Positions 13,983 through 24,634 are shown, counted from the first letter of the stretch. The stretch is DNA of 64,000 nt from Streptomyces katrae (GCF_000717655.1 NZ_JNZY01000022.1:81543-145542); one strand, 5' to 3'. The notes: generated by a model not told the origin, from the sequence alone. Program-made: numbers and translations.

Positions 13983-14783
13983 TCAGCGGGGCGTCTTCGT
14001 GCCGTGCCGGGCGGTGTACTCGTCCGCGAGCCACGGGCCGAGGTCTTCCAGGTACGCGTGCAGCACGGCCGGGTCCTCGGTCGGATCCAGTGCCACGGCG
14101 GCCGCGGCCCGCATCTGCGCGGCGCGCTCCGGGTAGTACCGGCCGAAGATCTCCGCGGACTCGGCGAGATCGCTCGTCCAGCCGCCCCACCGGGGCATCA
14201 CGAGGGTGAACCCGGTGCGCACCAGGTGCCGGGAGAAGTTCCGGCTGAGCCTGCGGTACTCGGCGGGCGTCGACGCGGCTTCCAGCCGGGCGCGCCACCG
14301 CGGGAGTACGGCCGCCAGGTCGCCGTTGGTCTCACGGGCGAGCCGGCTGTCCGGGCGGTAGCGCGGGAGGTGCTCGGCCAGGTCGGCGCCGAGCAGCGGG
14401 GTGCACAGGCAGGCGAGGAACCAGCCCAGGTCGTCCCGCTCCTGCTCGCTCAGCAGGGTGTCCTTGCCGTGGAGCAGGATGCCGACGCCGTCGATCTCGG
14501 GGAAGTCCTGGTCGAGCCCGCGCGCCAGCACCTCGGCGGTGTCCCGGTCCTCGTCGGCGGCCTCGTGGTTCAGGGCGAGGAGCAGGTCGAGGTCGGAGCG
14601 GCCCGGGCGCGCCGTCCCGCGCGGCACGGACCCGTACAGGTAGGCGCTGTGCAGCCGCTGCCCGTACGCCTCGTCGATCCGCTCGCGTGCGGCGGCGACG
14701 ACGGGCTCGAAGGCGCCCTGCACCCGGCCGAGTGACCCCTCGCGTTCGAAGTACCCGTACGCATCCAGCCCTCTGCGCTCCAT
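13983..14783 (-). CDS. nucleotidyltransferase-domain protein
   Basis: A 266-residue protein. The ATG at 14783 was chosen because AGGAAGGTGGGG precedes it with good spacing. Residues around 45-65 show the Pol-beta-superfamily signature LYGSVPRGTARPGRSDLDLLLAL (GS...D-x-D), with both catalytic aspartates intact. The C-terminal half is helical. The layout resembles minimal nucleotidyltransferases and aminoglycoside adenylyltransferase-like proteins, with a long C-terminal helical domain. Possible roles are small-molecule or protein nucleotidylation; no toxin-antitoxin partner lies next to it. It converges with the 96-residue gene, leaving only 8 bases between stops. Confidence 0.8.
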   Translation of the reverse strand: MERRGLDAYGYFEREGSLGRVQGAFEPVVAAARERIDEAYGQRLHSAYLYGSVPRGTARPGRSDLDLLLALNHEAADEDRDTAEVLARGLDQDFPEIDGVGILLHGKDTLLSEQERDDLGWFLACLCTPLLGADLAEHLPRYRPDSRLARETNGDLAAVLPRWRARLEAASTPAEYRRLSRNFSRHLVRTGFTLVMPRWGGWTSDLAESAEIFGRYYPERAAQMRAAAAVALDPTEDPAVLHAYLEDLGPWLADEYTARHGTKTPR

Positions 14784-14817
14784 GGCCCCACCTTCCTGCC
14801 GCCCGGCCACGTCCGGC

Positions 14818-14950
14818 CCCCGGGAGTTCGAGGCGCGGGGTTCGGGGCGGAGCCCCGAGAGGCCCGGCGCAGCCGGGGTCCGCTCGCGCAGCGGTCCCGC
14901 ACCCGTAAACGGCAGAGGGGCCCCGCCCGACCGGGCAGGACCCTTCTGCG
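14818..14950. repeat. GC-rich intergenic repeat and crp-side terminator
   Basis: The segment gttcgaggcgcggggttcgg followed by ggcggagccccgag (14825-14858) is a copy of the common cgcgggg-ttcgg-ggagccccg palindromic element. An imperfect hairpin at 14912-14949 (gcagaggggccc / cccttctgc) lies just beyond the crp stop and probably terminates crp. Confidence 0.5.
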
Positions 14951-14963
14951 CGAACCAAAAGCG

Positions 14964-15638
14964 TCAGCGGGACCGCTTCGCCAGCCGCTCCACGTCCAGC
15001 AGGATCACTGCGCGGGCCTCCAGGCGGAGCCACCCGCGACCCGCGAAGTCCGCGAGGGCCTTGTTGACCGTCTCGCGGGAGGCGCCGACCAGCTGGGCCA
15101 GCTCCTCCTGCGTCAGGTCGTGCACGACGTGGATGCCCTCCTCCGACTGCACGCCGAACCGGCGCGACAGGTCGAGCAGCGCCCGCGCCACCCGGCCGGG
15201 AACGTCGGAGAAGACCAGGTCGGACATCTGGTCGTTCGTCTTGCGCAGGCGCCGTGCCACCGCACGCAGCAGCGCGGTCGCGACCTCGGGCCGGGCGTTG
15301 AGCCACGGCTGCAGGTCGCCGTGGCCGAGGCCGAGCAGCTTGACCTCGGTCAGGGCGGTGGCGGTGGCGGTGCGCGGGCCGGGGTCGAAGAGCGACAGCT
15401 CGCCGATCAGCTCGCCGGGGCCGAGGACGGCCAGCATGTTCTCGCGGCCGTCGGGGGAGGTGCGGTGCAGCTTCACCTTGCCCTCGGTCACGACATACAG
15501 CCGGTCGCCGGGGTCGCCCTCGTGGAACAGGGCGTCACCGCGTGCGAGGGTCACCTCGCCCATGGAGGCGCGGAGCTCCGCGGCCTGCTCGTCATCGAGC
15601 GCCGCGAAGAGCGGGGCGCGCCGCAGAACGTCGTCCAC
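14964..15638 (-). CDS. crp: Crp/Fnr-family transcription regulator
   Basis: A 224-residue protein that begins VDDVLRRAPLF from a GTG at 15638 after GGAGAGAG. It has an N-terminal cyclic nucleotide-binding beta-roll (GDALFHEGDPGDRLYVVTEGKVKL; GELIGELSLFDPGPRTATATAL carries the phosphate-binding cassette). The long dimer helix and the C-terminal helix-turn-helix (LTQEELAQLVGASRETVNKALADF) follow. It matches Streptomyces Crp, a cAMP-binding global regulator needed for germination and controlling many antibiotic clusters. The neighbour nth is divergent, and the 180-base intergenic region would hold both promoters. Confidence 0.95.
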   Translation of the reverse strand: MDDVLRRAPLFAALDDEQAAELRASMGEVTLARGDALFHEGDPGDRLYVVTEGKVKLHRTSPDGRENMLAVLGPGELIGELSLFDPGPRTATATALTEVKLLGLGHGDLQPWLNARPEVATALLRAVARRLRKTNDQMSDLVFSDVPGRVARALLDLSRRFGVQSEEGIHVVHDLTQEELAQLVGASRETVNKALADFAGRGWLRLEARAVILLDVERLAKRSR

Positions 15639-15820
15639 GAGTCTCTCTCCTATGTCGACCAGCTCAGGGGACCGTGCTCCCCATTTTGCCGGACGGCTCA
15701 AACAGTGCGATCAATCACAAGGATGCCGGACGTACGGGCGTGCTGTGCGGCGAGAGGCCAATCAGAGTGGTGTTACCTGAGGTCCAGGCGGGTGTCAGCG
15801 CCCGGCCTTAGGCTGGCCGG

Positions 15821-16759
15821 GTGTCCAATAAGCCGGTGAGAGCACAGGCCAAGGGGTCCGCAGGAGTGACGGGCGCCCCCGATTCAGCTGTGGGCGAACA
15901 AGCCCCCCAGAAGGCGTCCGGGAAGCCCCGGAAGGCCCTGCCGAGCGCCCAGGGCAAAGCTTCGGCCAAGAAAACGGAATCGCGCCTGGCGATGGTGCGT
16001 CGGGCCCGTCGCATCAATCGCGAGCTGGCCGAGCTCTATCCGTACGCCCATCCCGAGCTCGACTTCCGGAATCCCTTCGAGCTGCTGGTCGCCACGGTCC
16101 TGTCCGCCCAGACCACCGACCTGCGCGTGAACCAGACGACCCCGGCCCTGTTCGCCGCCTACCCGACCCCCGAGGACATGGCCGCGGCCGTTCCCGAGGA
16201 TCTGGAGGAGCTCATCCGGCCGACCGGGTTCTTCCGGGCCAAGGCGCGGTCCCTCCTCGGCCTCTCGCAGGCCCTGCGGGACAACTTCGGCGGGAACGTA
16301 CCGGGCCGGATCGAGGACCTCGTGACGCTGCCCGGAGTGGGCCGCAAGACGGCCAACGTGGTGCTCGGCAACGCGTTCGGTGTCCCGGGCATCACCGTGG
16401 ACACCCACTTCGGCCGGCTGGTCCGCCGCTGGAAGTGGACCGAGCAGGAGGATCCGGAGAAGGTCGAGGCGGAGATCTGCGGGATCTTCCCGAAGAGCGA
16501 GTGGACGATGCTCTCGCACCGCGTCGTCTTCCACGGCCGCCGGATCTGCCACGCCCGCAGGCCCGCCTGCGGCGCCTGCCCGATCGCCCCGCTCTGCCCG
16601 GCCTACGGGGAGGGCGAGACGGACCCGGAGAAGGCGAAGAAGCTGCTCAAGTACGAGAAGGGCGGTCAGCCCGGCCAGCGGCTGAGCCCGCCGCCGGACT
16701 ATCCGGGCCTCCCGGCCCCGCCGCTGGGCGGCGGCCAGGCGGCCTCCACCGCCTCCTGA
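15821..16759 (+). CDS. nth: endonuclease III (DNA glycosylase/AP lyase)
   Basis: A 312-residue base-excision repair enzyme that removes oxidised pyrimidines and cleaves AP sites. The core starts near residue 55 ([25 protein letters not shown]). The helix-hairpin-helix [17 protein letters not shown] contains the catalytic Lys, and VDTHFGRL contains the catalytic Asp. The cluster loop has C-x6-C-x2-C-x5-C ([17 protein letters not shown]) for [4Fe-4S]. A GTG start gives a ~50-residue Ala/Lys-rich N-terminal extension not found in E. coli Nth but seen in actinobacteria. GTG at 15836 is an alternative. It is followed by a NUDIX and a MarP-type gene. Confidence 0.94.
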   Translation: MSNKPVRAQAKGSAGVTGAPDSAVGEQAPQKASGKPRKALPSAQGKASAKKTESRLAMVRRARRINRELAELYPYAHPELDFRNPFELLVATVLSAQTTDLRVNQTTPALFAAYPTPEDMAAAVPEDLEELIRPTGFFRAKARSLLGLSQALRDNFGGNVPGRIEDLVTLPGVGRKTANVVLGNAFGVPGITVDTHFGRLVRRWKWTEQEDPEKVEAEICGIFPKSEWTMLSHRVVFHGRRICHARRPACGACPIAPLCPAYGEGETDPEKAKKLLKYEKGGQPGQRLSPPPDYPGLPAPPLGGGQAASTAS

Positions 16760-16767
16760 GCAAGAAG

Positions 16768-16826
16768 CACGACGCAGCACGAGCACACAGCACGAGCACA
16801 CAGCACGAGCACGAGCACGCAGCACG
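16768..16826. repeat. short tandem repeat, 13-base unit
   Basis: The unit agcacgagcacac occurs twice in tandem, followed by shortened copies (agcacgagcacg, agcacgc, agcacgg). It directly follows the nth stop. It is a likely slippage product and not coding. Confidence 0.7.
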
Positions 16827-16827
16827 G

Positions 16828-16855
16828 CCGCGGGCCGCCGCACGGCGGCCCGCGG
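16828..16855. terminator. perfect 13-bp hairpin after nth
   Basis: Arms ccgcgggccgccg and cggcggcccgcgg are separated by two bases. There is no T-run, but streptomycete terminators often lack one. Confidence 0.55.
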
Positions 16856-16938
16856 AGGAACGAATCCGGCCCGGCGCTGCGTTGTCCCGGTATTCGGGGC
16901 GGCGACGGTGTCGGCAACGGCAGGGAGCAGGGGTGCCT

Positions 16939-17775
16939 ATGACGCGCGGAGCGCGGGACGAGAGCAGCGTGGCCCAGGCGGCCGCGCCGCCGCAGCAGGG
17001 CCAGCCGCAGGCCGCGTCACGGTCCGGCCGGGCCACGGCCCAGGGTCCGGCAGCCCCGGCCCCCGGCGCTCGCGCCCCCGGGCCCGAGGCCCCGTATGAG
17101 GACCACGGCGCCCCGCGCGTCACCACCCAGGGCCTGCCCGGGTGGCTCGATCCCGTCGTGGAGGCCGTGCGGACGGTCCGGCCGACCCAGCTCAGCCGTT
17201 TCCTGCCGCCCGAGGACGGCCGGGGCCGCCAGTCCGCCGTGCTGATCCTGTTCGGCGAGGGCCCGCGCGGCCCCGAGCTGCTGCTCATGGAGCGCGCCGG
17301 GAGCCTGCGCTCGCACCCCGGTCAGCCCTCCTTCCCGGGCGGCGCCCTCGATCCGGAGGACGGCGATCCGCACACCACCGGCCCGCTGCGCGCCGCCCTG
17401 CGCGAGGCCGAGGAGGAGACCGGGCTCGACCCCGCCGGTGTCCAGCTCTTCGGCGTCCTGCCGCGGCTCTACATCCCGGTCAGCGAGTTCGTCGTGACCC
17501 CGGTGCTCGGCTGGTGGCACGACCCCAGCCCGGTCGGCGTCGTGGATCCGGCCGAGACCGCCCGCGTCTTCACGGTTCCCGTGGCCGATCTCACGAATCC
17601 CGATCACCGGGTCATGGCCGTCCATCCGCGCGGCCATCTGGGTCCCGCTTTCACTGTCGAATCGGCCCTGGTCTGGGGTTTTACCGCCGGAGTGATCGAC
17701 CGGCTCCTGCATTTCGCAGGGTGGGAGCGCCCCTGGGACCGATCGAGGCAGGTCCCGCTCGACTGGCACGCATGA
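16939..17775 (+). CDS. NUDIX hydrolase, CoA pyrophosphatase type
   Basis: A 278-residue protein. After ~85 Ala/Pro/Gly-rich residues the fold begins at VVEAVRTVRPTQLSRFLPP. The segment LLMERAGSLRSHPGQPSFPGG matches the UPF0035 signature of NUDIX CoA diphosphatases (LLTxR...LRxHxGQxxFPGG). The Nudix box follows as GGALDPEDGD...ALREAEEETGL. Homologues (NudL, Pcd1, NUDT7) cleave CoA to phosphopantetheine and 3',5'-ADP. ATG 16939 is preferred, with GTG at 16933 as an alternative; GGGAGCAGGGG precedes both. The MarP-type gene starts 4 bases after its stop, so both are likely co-transcribed. Confidence 0.85.
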   Translation: MTRGARDESSVAQAAAPPQQGQPQAASRSGRATAQGPAAPAPGARAPGPEAPYEDHGAPRVTTQGLPGWLDPVVEAVRTVRPTQLSRFLPPEDGRGRQSAVLILFGEGPRGPELLLMERAGSLRSHPGQPSFPGGALDPEDGDPHTTGPLRAALREAEEETGLDPAGVQLFGVLPRLYIPVSEFVVTPVLGWWHDPSPVGVVDPAETARVFTVPVADLTNPDHRVMAVHPRGHLGPAFTVESALVWGFTAGVIDRLLHFAGWERPWDRSRQVPLDWHA

Positions 17776-17779
17776 GACG

Positions 17780-18991
17780 GTGACCCTCGTGAACGTGCTG
17801 GACATCCTGTTGCTGGTCGCCGCCGTCTGGTTTGCGATCGTCGGCTACCGCCAGGGGTTCGTCGTCGGCATCCTGTCGGTGATCGGCTTCCTCGGCGGTG
17901 GTCTCATCGCCGTGTCCCTGCTCCCGTTGATCTGGGACCGGGTGACCGACAACGGCACCCAGGTGTCCACCACGGTCGTCGTGATCGCCGTGGTCGTGAT
18001 CATCGTCTGTGCCTCGATCGGACAGGCCTTCACCACGCATCTGGGCAACCGGCTGCGCCGCCACATCACGTGGTCGCCGGCCCGCGTGGTCGACGCGACC
18101 GGCGGGGCCCTGGTCAACGTCGTCGCGATGCTGCTGGTCGCGTGGTTGATCGGCTCGGCGCTCGCGGGGACGTCACTTCCCACGCTGGGCAAGGAAGTCC
18201 GCAATTCCAAGGTGCTGCTGGGCGTTTCGCGGGTCCTGCCCGCGCAGGCCAACACCTGGTTCTCGGACTTCAGCTCCACCCTCGCGCGCAGCGGCTTCCC
18301 GCAGGTGTTCAGCCCGTTCTCGAACGAGCCGATCACCGAGGTGAAGGCGCCCGACCCGGCTCTCGCCCGCAGTCCCGTCGCCGAGGCGGCCAAGCGCTCG
18401 ATCGTGAAGGTCGTCGGTACCGCGCCGAGCTGCAGCAAGGTCCTGGAGGGCACGGGCTTCGTCTTCGCGCCCGGCAAGGTGATGACCAACGCGCACGTCG
18501 TCGGCGGCGTCGGCGAGCCGACCGTGCAGATCGGCGGCGAGGGCAAGCTCTACGACGGCAAGGTCGTGCTCTACGACTGGGAGCGCGACATCGCCGTCCT
18601 GGACGTGCCCAAGCTGAAGGCGCCCGCGCTGGAGTTCACCGACAAGGACGCGGCGAGCAGCAGCGACGCGATCGTCGCCGGCTTCCCGGAGAACGGCTCG
18701 TACGACGTCCGCGCGGCGCGCGTGCGCGGCCGGATCAACGCCAACGGTCCGGACATCTACCACCGCGGCACCGTCCGGCGGGATGTCTACTCGCTGTACG
18801 CGACGGTCCGCCAGGGCAACTCCGGCGGGCCGCTGCTCACGCCCGACGGCAAGGTGTACGGGGTCGTCTTCGCGAAGTCGCTCGACGACCCGAACACCGG
18901 GTACGCGCTGACGGCGGACGAGGTCCGCGACGACATCCGGATCGGGAAGGTCTCCGACCGGCGGGTCGACAGCCAGGGCTGCGCCCTCTGA
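17780..18991 (+). CDS. marP: MarP-family membrane serine protease (CvpA domain plus trypsin domain)
   Basis: A 403-residue protein. Residues 1-130 contain four membrane helices of the CvpA/colicin V production type. Residues ~195-400 are an extracellular chymotrypsin-like protease with His239 (TNAHVVGG), Asp270 (ERDIAVLD) and Ser348 (QGNSGGPLL). Cys218 and Cys401 are placed like the disulfide that regulates M. tuberculosis MarP (Rv3671c), a protease required for acid and oxidative stress survival. The GTG at 17780 is used; GTG at 17789 is also possible and sits better after GAGACGG. It lies 4 bases after the NUDIX stop, an arrangement conserved in actinobacteria together with nth. Confidence 0.92.
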   Translation: MTLVNVLDILLLVAAVWFAIVGYRQGFVVGILSVIGFLGGGLIAVSLLPLIWDRVTDNGTQVSTTVVVIAVVVIIVCASIGQAFTTHLGNRLRRHITWSPARVVDATGGALVNVVAMLLVAWLIGSALAGTSLPTLGKEVRNSKVLLGVSRVLPAQANTWFSDFSSTLARSGFPQVFSPFSNEPITEVKAPDPALARSPVAEAAKRSIVKVVGTAPSCSKVLEGTGFVFAPGKVMTNAHVVGGVGEPTVQIGGEGKLYDGKVVLYDWERDIAVLDVPKLKAPALEFTDKDAASSSDAIVAGFPENGSYDVRAARVRGRINANGPDIYHRGTVRRDVYSLYATVRQGNSGGPLLTPDGKVYGVVFAKSLDDPNTGYALTADEVRDDIRIGKVSDRRVDSQGCAL

Positions 18992-19036
18992 TCCGTACGG
19001 GCACCTCGCCCGTACGGACCGGGGCGCCGCGCCCGG

Positions 19037-19210
19037 CTACGTCCTTGGATGCCGCAGGCGGGCCGAGACCCAGCGGGCCCGGCGGCGCAGGATGCGTGGG
19101 ATCCCGAGGCGGGGGTCGTGGCCGTCCCGGCCCGACCTCCCGTGTGTGCCCGGCGTCGCTGCCGGGCGGCGTTCGCGTGCGGTGTCACCGTAGTCGTGCG
19201 TCCAGCCCAT
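19037..19210 (-). CDS. possible small basic protein of 57 residues
   Basis: An ATG at 19210 opens a 57-codon frame with strongly GC-biased third positions (about 47 of 57), inside an otherwise empty 356-base gap. The product starts MGWTHDYGDTARERRP and ends in a basic stretch with ILRRRARWVSARLRHP. The predicted charge is strongly positive, with no membrane segment. The Shine-Dalgarno is weak. It is too short for confident calling and I recognise no family. The surrounding bases otherwise contain only an inverted repeat just after the marP stop (tccgtacgggc / gcccgtacgga, 18992-19019), which probably terminates marP. Confidence 0.35.
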   Translation of the reverse strand: MGWTHDYGDTARERRPAATPGTHGRSGRDGHDPRLGIPRILRRRARWVSARLRHPRT

Positions 19211-19347
19211 ACAACGAGCTGTGCCCGGGCCCCAAGGTCGGTAACCCCGTCCGGGGCGGCCAATTGGCCTATGCGCCAGGCAATTGAATGGTCGTAAGAC
19301 AGTCGTACCGGCCGCCGTGCTGACAGTCGGTCAGACGGTGCGCATGG

Positions 19348-20307
19348 TCAGCGGTCCGGCTCGGGGTCCTTGAGCCAGTTCACGAGCTCGGTCGAGAACG
19401 CGGCGGGGTCCTCCTCGTGGGGGAAGTGCCCCAGGCCGTCGAACAGCCGCCACCGGTACGGGGCTTCGACGTACTCCCCGGATCCTGCCGCGCTCCGGGT
19501 CCGCATCACCGGGTCGAGCGAGCCGTGCAGGTGCAGCGTCGGCACCCGCACCGGCCGCTTCATCCGGCGGTTGAACTGGAGCCCGTCCGGCCGGGCCATC
19601 GACCGCATCATCCAGCGGTACGGCTCGATCGAGCAGTGCGCGGTGGACGGGATGCACATCGCCCGCCGGTAGACGCCGAGGTCCGCCTCCTCGGGGGGCA
19701 GGGGCCCGGACCAGTCCCGGATCAGCTCCCCCACGAGTGCCCCGTCGTCGGCGACGAGCTGCCGCTCGGGGATGAACGGCCGCTGGAAGCCCCAGATGTG
19801 CGAACTGGCCCGCGTCTGCCCGAAGTCGGACAGCATCGCCGAGCGCCAGCGCCGCGGGTGCGGCATCGAGGAGACCACGAGCCGGCGCACCAGCTTGGGC
19901 CGCATCACGGCCGCGGTCCAGGCGAGGTAGCCGCCCAGGTCGTGTCCCACGAGGGCGGCGTCCGGCTCGCCGAGCGACCGTACGACCCCGGTGATGTCGA
20001 GCGCCAGGTTCGCGGGGTCGTAGCCGCGCGGGGTGCGGTCGCTGCCGCCCACCCCGCGCAGGTCCATCGCGACCGCCCGGTACCCGGCGTCGGCGAGCGC
20101 GGTCAGCTGGTGCCGCCACGTCCACCAGAACTGCGGAAAGCCGTGCAGCAGCAGCACCAGCGGCCCGTCGCCCATCTCGGCGACGTGGAACCGGGCCCCG
20201 TTGGCCGCGACGTCCCGGTGGGTCACCGCCCTCCCGCCGGGCACATCGATCCGGACCGCCGTCGCGGCGGTGGGCGGAGTGCTGGAGTCCGGTGAGGGCG
20301 CTGTCAT
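19348..20307 (-). CDS. alpha/beta hydrolase, epoxide hydrolase-like
   Basis: A 319-residue soluble protein. The oxyanion motif HGFPQ is at residues 55-59. The nucleophile elbow GHDLGG carries Asp123 rather than Ser, the mark of epoxide hydrolases and haloalkane dehalogenases. A catalytic His lies in GLGHFPHEEDP. The cap region FQRPFIPERQL...YRRAMCIPSTAHCSIEPYRWM resembles soluble epoxide hydrolases. The start overlaps the stop of the holin-like gene (ATGA), so the two are translationally coupled. The substrate is unknown. Confidence 0.88.
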   Translation of the reverse strand: MTAPSPDSSTPPTAATAVRIDVPGGRAVTHRDVAANGARFHVAEMGDGPLVLLLHGFPQFWWTWRHQLTALADAGYRAVAMDLRGVGGSDRTPRGYDPANLALDITGVVRSLGEPDAALVGHDLGGYLAWTAAVMRPKLVRRLVVSSMPHPRRWRSAMLSDFGQTRASSHIWGFQRPFIPERQLVADDGALVGELIRDWSGPLPPEEADLGVYRRAMCIPSTAHCSIEPYRWMMRSMARPDGLQFNRRMKRPVRVPTLHLHGSLDPVMRTRSAAGSGEYVEAPYRWRLFDGLGHFPHEEDPAAFSTELVNWLKDPEPDR

Positions 20308-20762
20308 GAGGACGAGCGTGCCACACCCACGGCCTGGTCACTCACCGACCGCGGGTGCGGCTTGACGGTTCCGACGAGCGCCGCGGTCTGCTTGACGGAG
20401 GCGATGGTCTTCTCCGGCGGCTTGACCTTCTTGAACTTCGACACGGCGATCAGCGACAGCAGGCCCGCGAGCAGCAGGAACGCCACGCCGACGATGAGGA
20501 AGGACCAGGCGAGCCCGAGCCCGAGGTTGTGGATCCCGTACGCCGCGGCGAAGCTCAGCACGGGAAGGGAGAACAGGGCGAACACTCCTGCGATCCCGAT
20601 GGCGGTGCCGCCGATGCCCGCCCGCTTGACGTCCTGGCGGATCTCCGCCTTGGCGAGGGCGATCTCGTCGTGCACCAGGGCGGACATCTCGGCGGTGGCC
20701 GAGGCGACCAGCTGGCCGAGTGTGCGCTCGGCTCCTTGCGCCCCTTGGTCCACTGCGCTCAT
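20304..20762 (-). CDS. phage holin family (DUF1469/Actinobacterial holin-X type) membrane protein
   Basis: A 152-residue protein. The amphipathic N-terminal region TLGQLVASATAEMSALVHDEIALAKAEIRQDVKRAG is the signature of the putative actinobacterial holin-X/DUF1469 family. Two membrane helices follow (GTAIGIAGVFALFSLPVLSF and LAWSFLIVGVAFLLLAGLLS). A basic C-terminal tail follows. Despite the family name these are chromosomal housekeeping membrane proteins and nothing phage-like is near. It forms an operon with the downstream hydrolase through a 4-base overlap. Confidence 0.85.
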   Translation of the reverse strand: MSAVDQGAQGAERTLGQLVASATAEMSALVHDEIALAKAEIRQDVKRAGIGGTAIGIAGVFALFSLPVLSFAAAYGIHNLGLGLAWSFLIVGVAFLLLAGLLSLIAVSKFKKVKPPEKTIASVKQTAALVGTVKPHPRSVSDQAVGVARSSS

Positions 20763-20858
20763 CGCTCTCTCCCTCTGTCATCTGCCGTCGTCTGACGTCG
20801 TCTGCGGTCGACACCGTGGGCGGCGGCTGTCCTGCGCCCGTCACAGCGTCAGTTCAGA

Positions 20859-22292
20859 TCATGCCGGACGGTCGCCCTCGGCGCTGGACCCGGTGGCCGC
20901 TTCGAGCGCGGCGGCCGCGGCGGTCTCGGCCTTGCGGCGGTGCTCCGCGGCCTTCTCCTCGTAGATCTTCGCCATCCGCAGGTGGTACTCGGGCTTGTCC
21001 TGCTCGTAGATGTCCGGGATGCCGTCGCGGTCCTCGTCGCGCTCCTCGTCCTCGGTGAGCGCCCGGTACGTGCGGTTGCGCAGCTTGAGCATGACGCCCG
21101 CGACGACGGCGGCGATGAGGGAGCCGAACAGGACGGCGGCCTTGACCTCGTCGGTGAGGGTCTGGTCGCCGGTGAAGGCGAGTTCGCCGATGAGGAGCGA
21201 GACGGTGAAGCCGATGCCGGCGAGGGAGGCCACGGCGAGTACGTCCGGCCAGGCCAGGTCCTCGTTGAGCTCCGCCCGGGTGAAGCGGGCCGCCAGCCAG
21301 GTGCCGCCGAAGATGCCCACGGCCTTGCCGACGACCAGGCCGAGGACGACGCCGAGGGTCTCGGGCCGGGTGAAGACCTGGGCGATCGCCTTGTCGGAGA
21401 GGGAGACCCCGGCGGAGAACAGCGCGAAGAGCGGCACGGCGAGCCCGGCCGAGACGGGCCGCACGAGGTGTTCGATGTGCTCGCCGGGGGATTGGCGCTC
21501 GCCTTCCTTGCGCGAGCAGCGGAGCATCAGGCCCATGGCGACGCCGGCGATGGTGGCGTGGACGCCGCTGTTGTACATCAGGCCCCAGATGACCAGGGCG
21601 AGCGGGACGTACACGTACCAGCCGTGGACGCCCTTGCGGAGCAGGAACCAGAAGAGGACCAGGCCAAGGACCGCGCCGCCGAGGGCCAGGAAGTCGATCT
21701 CGCTGGTGAAGAACACCGCGATGATCATGATGGCGAAGAGGTCGTCGACGACGGCGAGGGTCAGCAGGAAGGCGCGCAGGGCGGACGGCAGCGAGGTGCC
21801 GATGACTGCGAGCACGGCGAGGGCGAAGGCGATGTCGGTGGCGGTCGGGACCGCCCAGCCGTCCATCGAGCCGCCGCCCAGGGTGTTGACCAGGACGTAG
21901 ACCAGCGCGGGCGCGGCCATGCCGCAGACGGCGGCGATCACCGGGAGGGCGGCGGCCTTGGGGTCGCGCAGATCGCCCGCGACGAGCTCGCGTTTGAGCT
22001 CGATGCCGGCGACGAAGAAGAAGACGGCGAGCAGGCCGTCGGCCGCCCAGTGCTGGATCGAGAGGTCGAGGCCGAGGGAGGCGGGGCCGATGTGGAAGTC
22101 GCGGACGCTGGCGTAGCTCTCCGAGAGGGCGGGGATGTTCGCCCACAGCAGGGCGGCGATCGCGGCCACGAGGAGGAGCACGCCGCCGACGGTCTCGGCG
22201 CGCAGGGCGTCGGCCACGAAGCGCCGCTCGGGCAGGGAGAGCCTGCCGGGGAACTTGCGGCTGTGACGGTCGGTGGGGCTGGGCGTGGCCAC
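20859..22292 (-). CDS. nhaA: Na+/H+ antiporter NhaA
   Basis: A 477-residue antiporter that exports Na+ in exchange for protons. The GTG at 22292 after GGAGG (8-base spacing) was chosen over the ATG at 22322, which has no Shine-Dalgarno. About 11-12 membrane helices are visible. The NhaA hallmarks TDIAFALAVLAV and the two essential aspartates in AVVDDLFAI (Asp163-Asp164 in E. coli) are present. The C-terminal extension of about 60 residues is unusual: DEDRDGIPDIYEQD resembles a thrombospondin type 3/dockerin-like calcium loop, and a charged helix (KIYEEKAAEHRRKAET) follows. A perfect 7-3-7 palindrome lies about 85 bases upstream. Confidence 0.94.
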   Translation of the reverse strand: MATPSPTDRHSRKFPGRLSLPERRFVADALRAETVGGVLLLVAAIAALLWANIPALSESYASVRDFHIGPASLGLDLSIQHWAADGLLAVFFFVAGIELKRELVAGDLRDPKAAALPVIAAVCGMAAPALVYVLVNTLGGGSMDGWAVPTATDIAFALAVLAVIGTSLPSALRAFLLTLAVVDDLFAIMIIAVFFTSEIDFLALGGAVLGLVLFWFLLRKGVHGWYVYVPLALVIWGLMYNSGVHATIAGVAMGLMLRCSRKEGERQSPGEHIEHLVRPVSAGLAVPLFALFSAGVSLSDKAIAQVFTRPETLGVVLGLVVGKAVGIFGGTWLAARFTRAELNEDLAWPDVLAVASLAGIGFTVSLLIGELAFTGDQTLTDEVKAAVLFGSLIAAVVAGVMLKLRNRTYRALTEDEERDEDRDGIPDIYEQDKPEYHLRMAKIYEEKAAEHRRKAETAAAAALEAATGSSAEGDRPA

Positions 22293-22373
22293 GGTGGGAG
22301 ACCTCCGGGTGGTCGACGGCATGACGAACGCTGTTGCCGACCAGACTTCCCGGCGCACCCTGAGAGATTGAGT

Positions 22374-22390
22374 ACGTCAAATGTTGACGT
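22374..22390. promoter_or_regulatory. palindromic operator candidate upstream of nhaA
   Basis: ACGTCAA-ATG-TTGACGT is a perfect 7-base inverted repeat with a 3-base spacer in an AT-rich patch, 82 bases before the nhaA start. It could bind a dimeric repressor. The TTGACG arm on the minus strand could also serve as a -35 element, but no good -10 follows at 17 bases. Confidence 0.5.
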
Positions 22391-22445
22391 TTTCCCTACT
22401 TTACAGGGCCGCGCGGTCGCATCCGGTGATCTTCACCTTAAACGG

Positions 22446-22486
22446 GCGGAGGGTGTCCGGCGCGCGATGCACCGGACACCCTCCGC
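22446..22486 (-). terminator. acs terminator
   Basis: A perfect 15-bp inverted repeat gcggagggtgtccgg / ccggacaccctccgc with an 11-base loop lies 19 bases beyond the acs stop. Confidence 0.8.
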
Positions 22487-22504
22487 CACCCGCAACCGGG
22501 CCTG

Positions 22505-24460
<1,956 letters not shown>

Positions 24461-24590
24461 GACATCTCCCTTTCCCAGGGTGTCCGTTGTGTCCCCGGGC
24501 ATAGCTCATCAGTCGGCGGCCCTGGTGACAAGGGGTAGCCGGAAATTGGTTTAGACCTATAGCGCGGCCGGCCCGTGTCGGCCCACGCGC

Positions 24591-24634
24591 AGAGTGGCCC
24601 CTTCCCGCTGCAAGGTGCGGAAAGGGGCCACTCT
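24591..24634 (-). terminator. terminator of the SulP-carbonic anhydrase gene
   Basis: A 13-bp inverted repeat agagtggcccctt / aaggggccactct with an 18-base loop, about 100 bases past the stop at 24732 and upstream of acs. Confidence 0.65.

Noticed and set aside
20304..20762. Prophage remnant suggested by a holin-family protein.
   Set aside because: The family is chromosomal in actinobacteria and no other phage gene is present.
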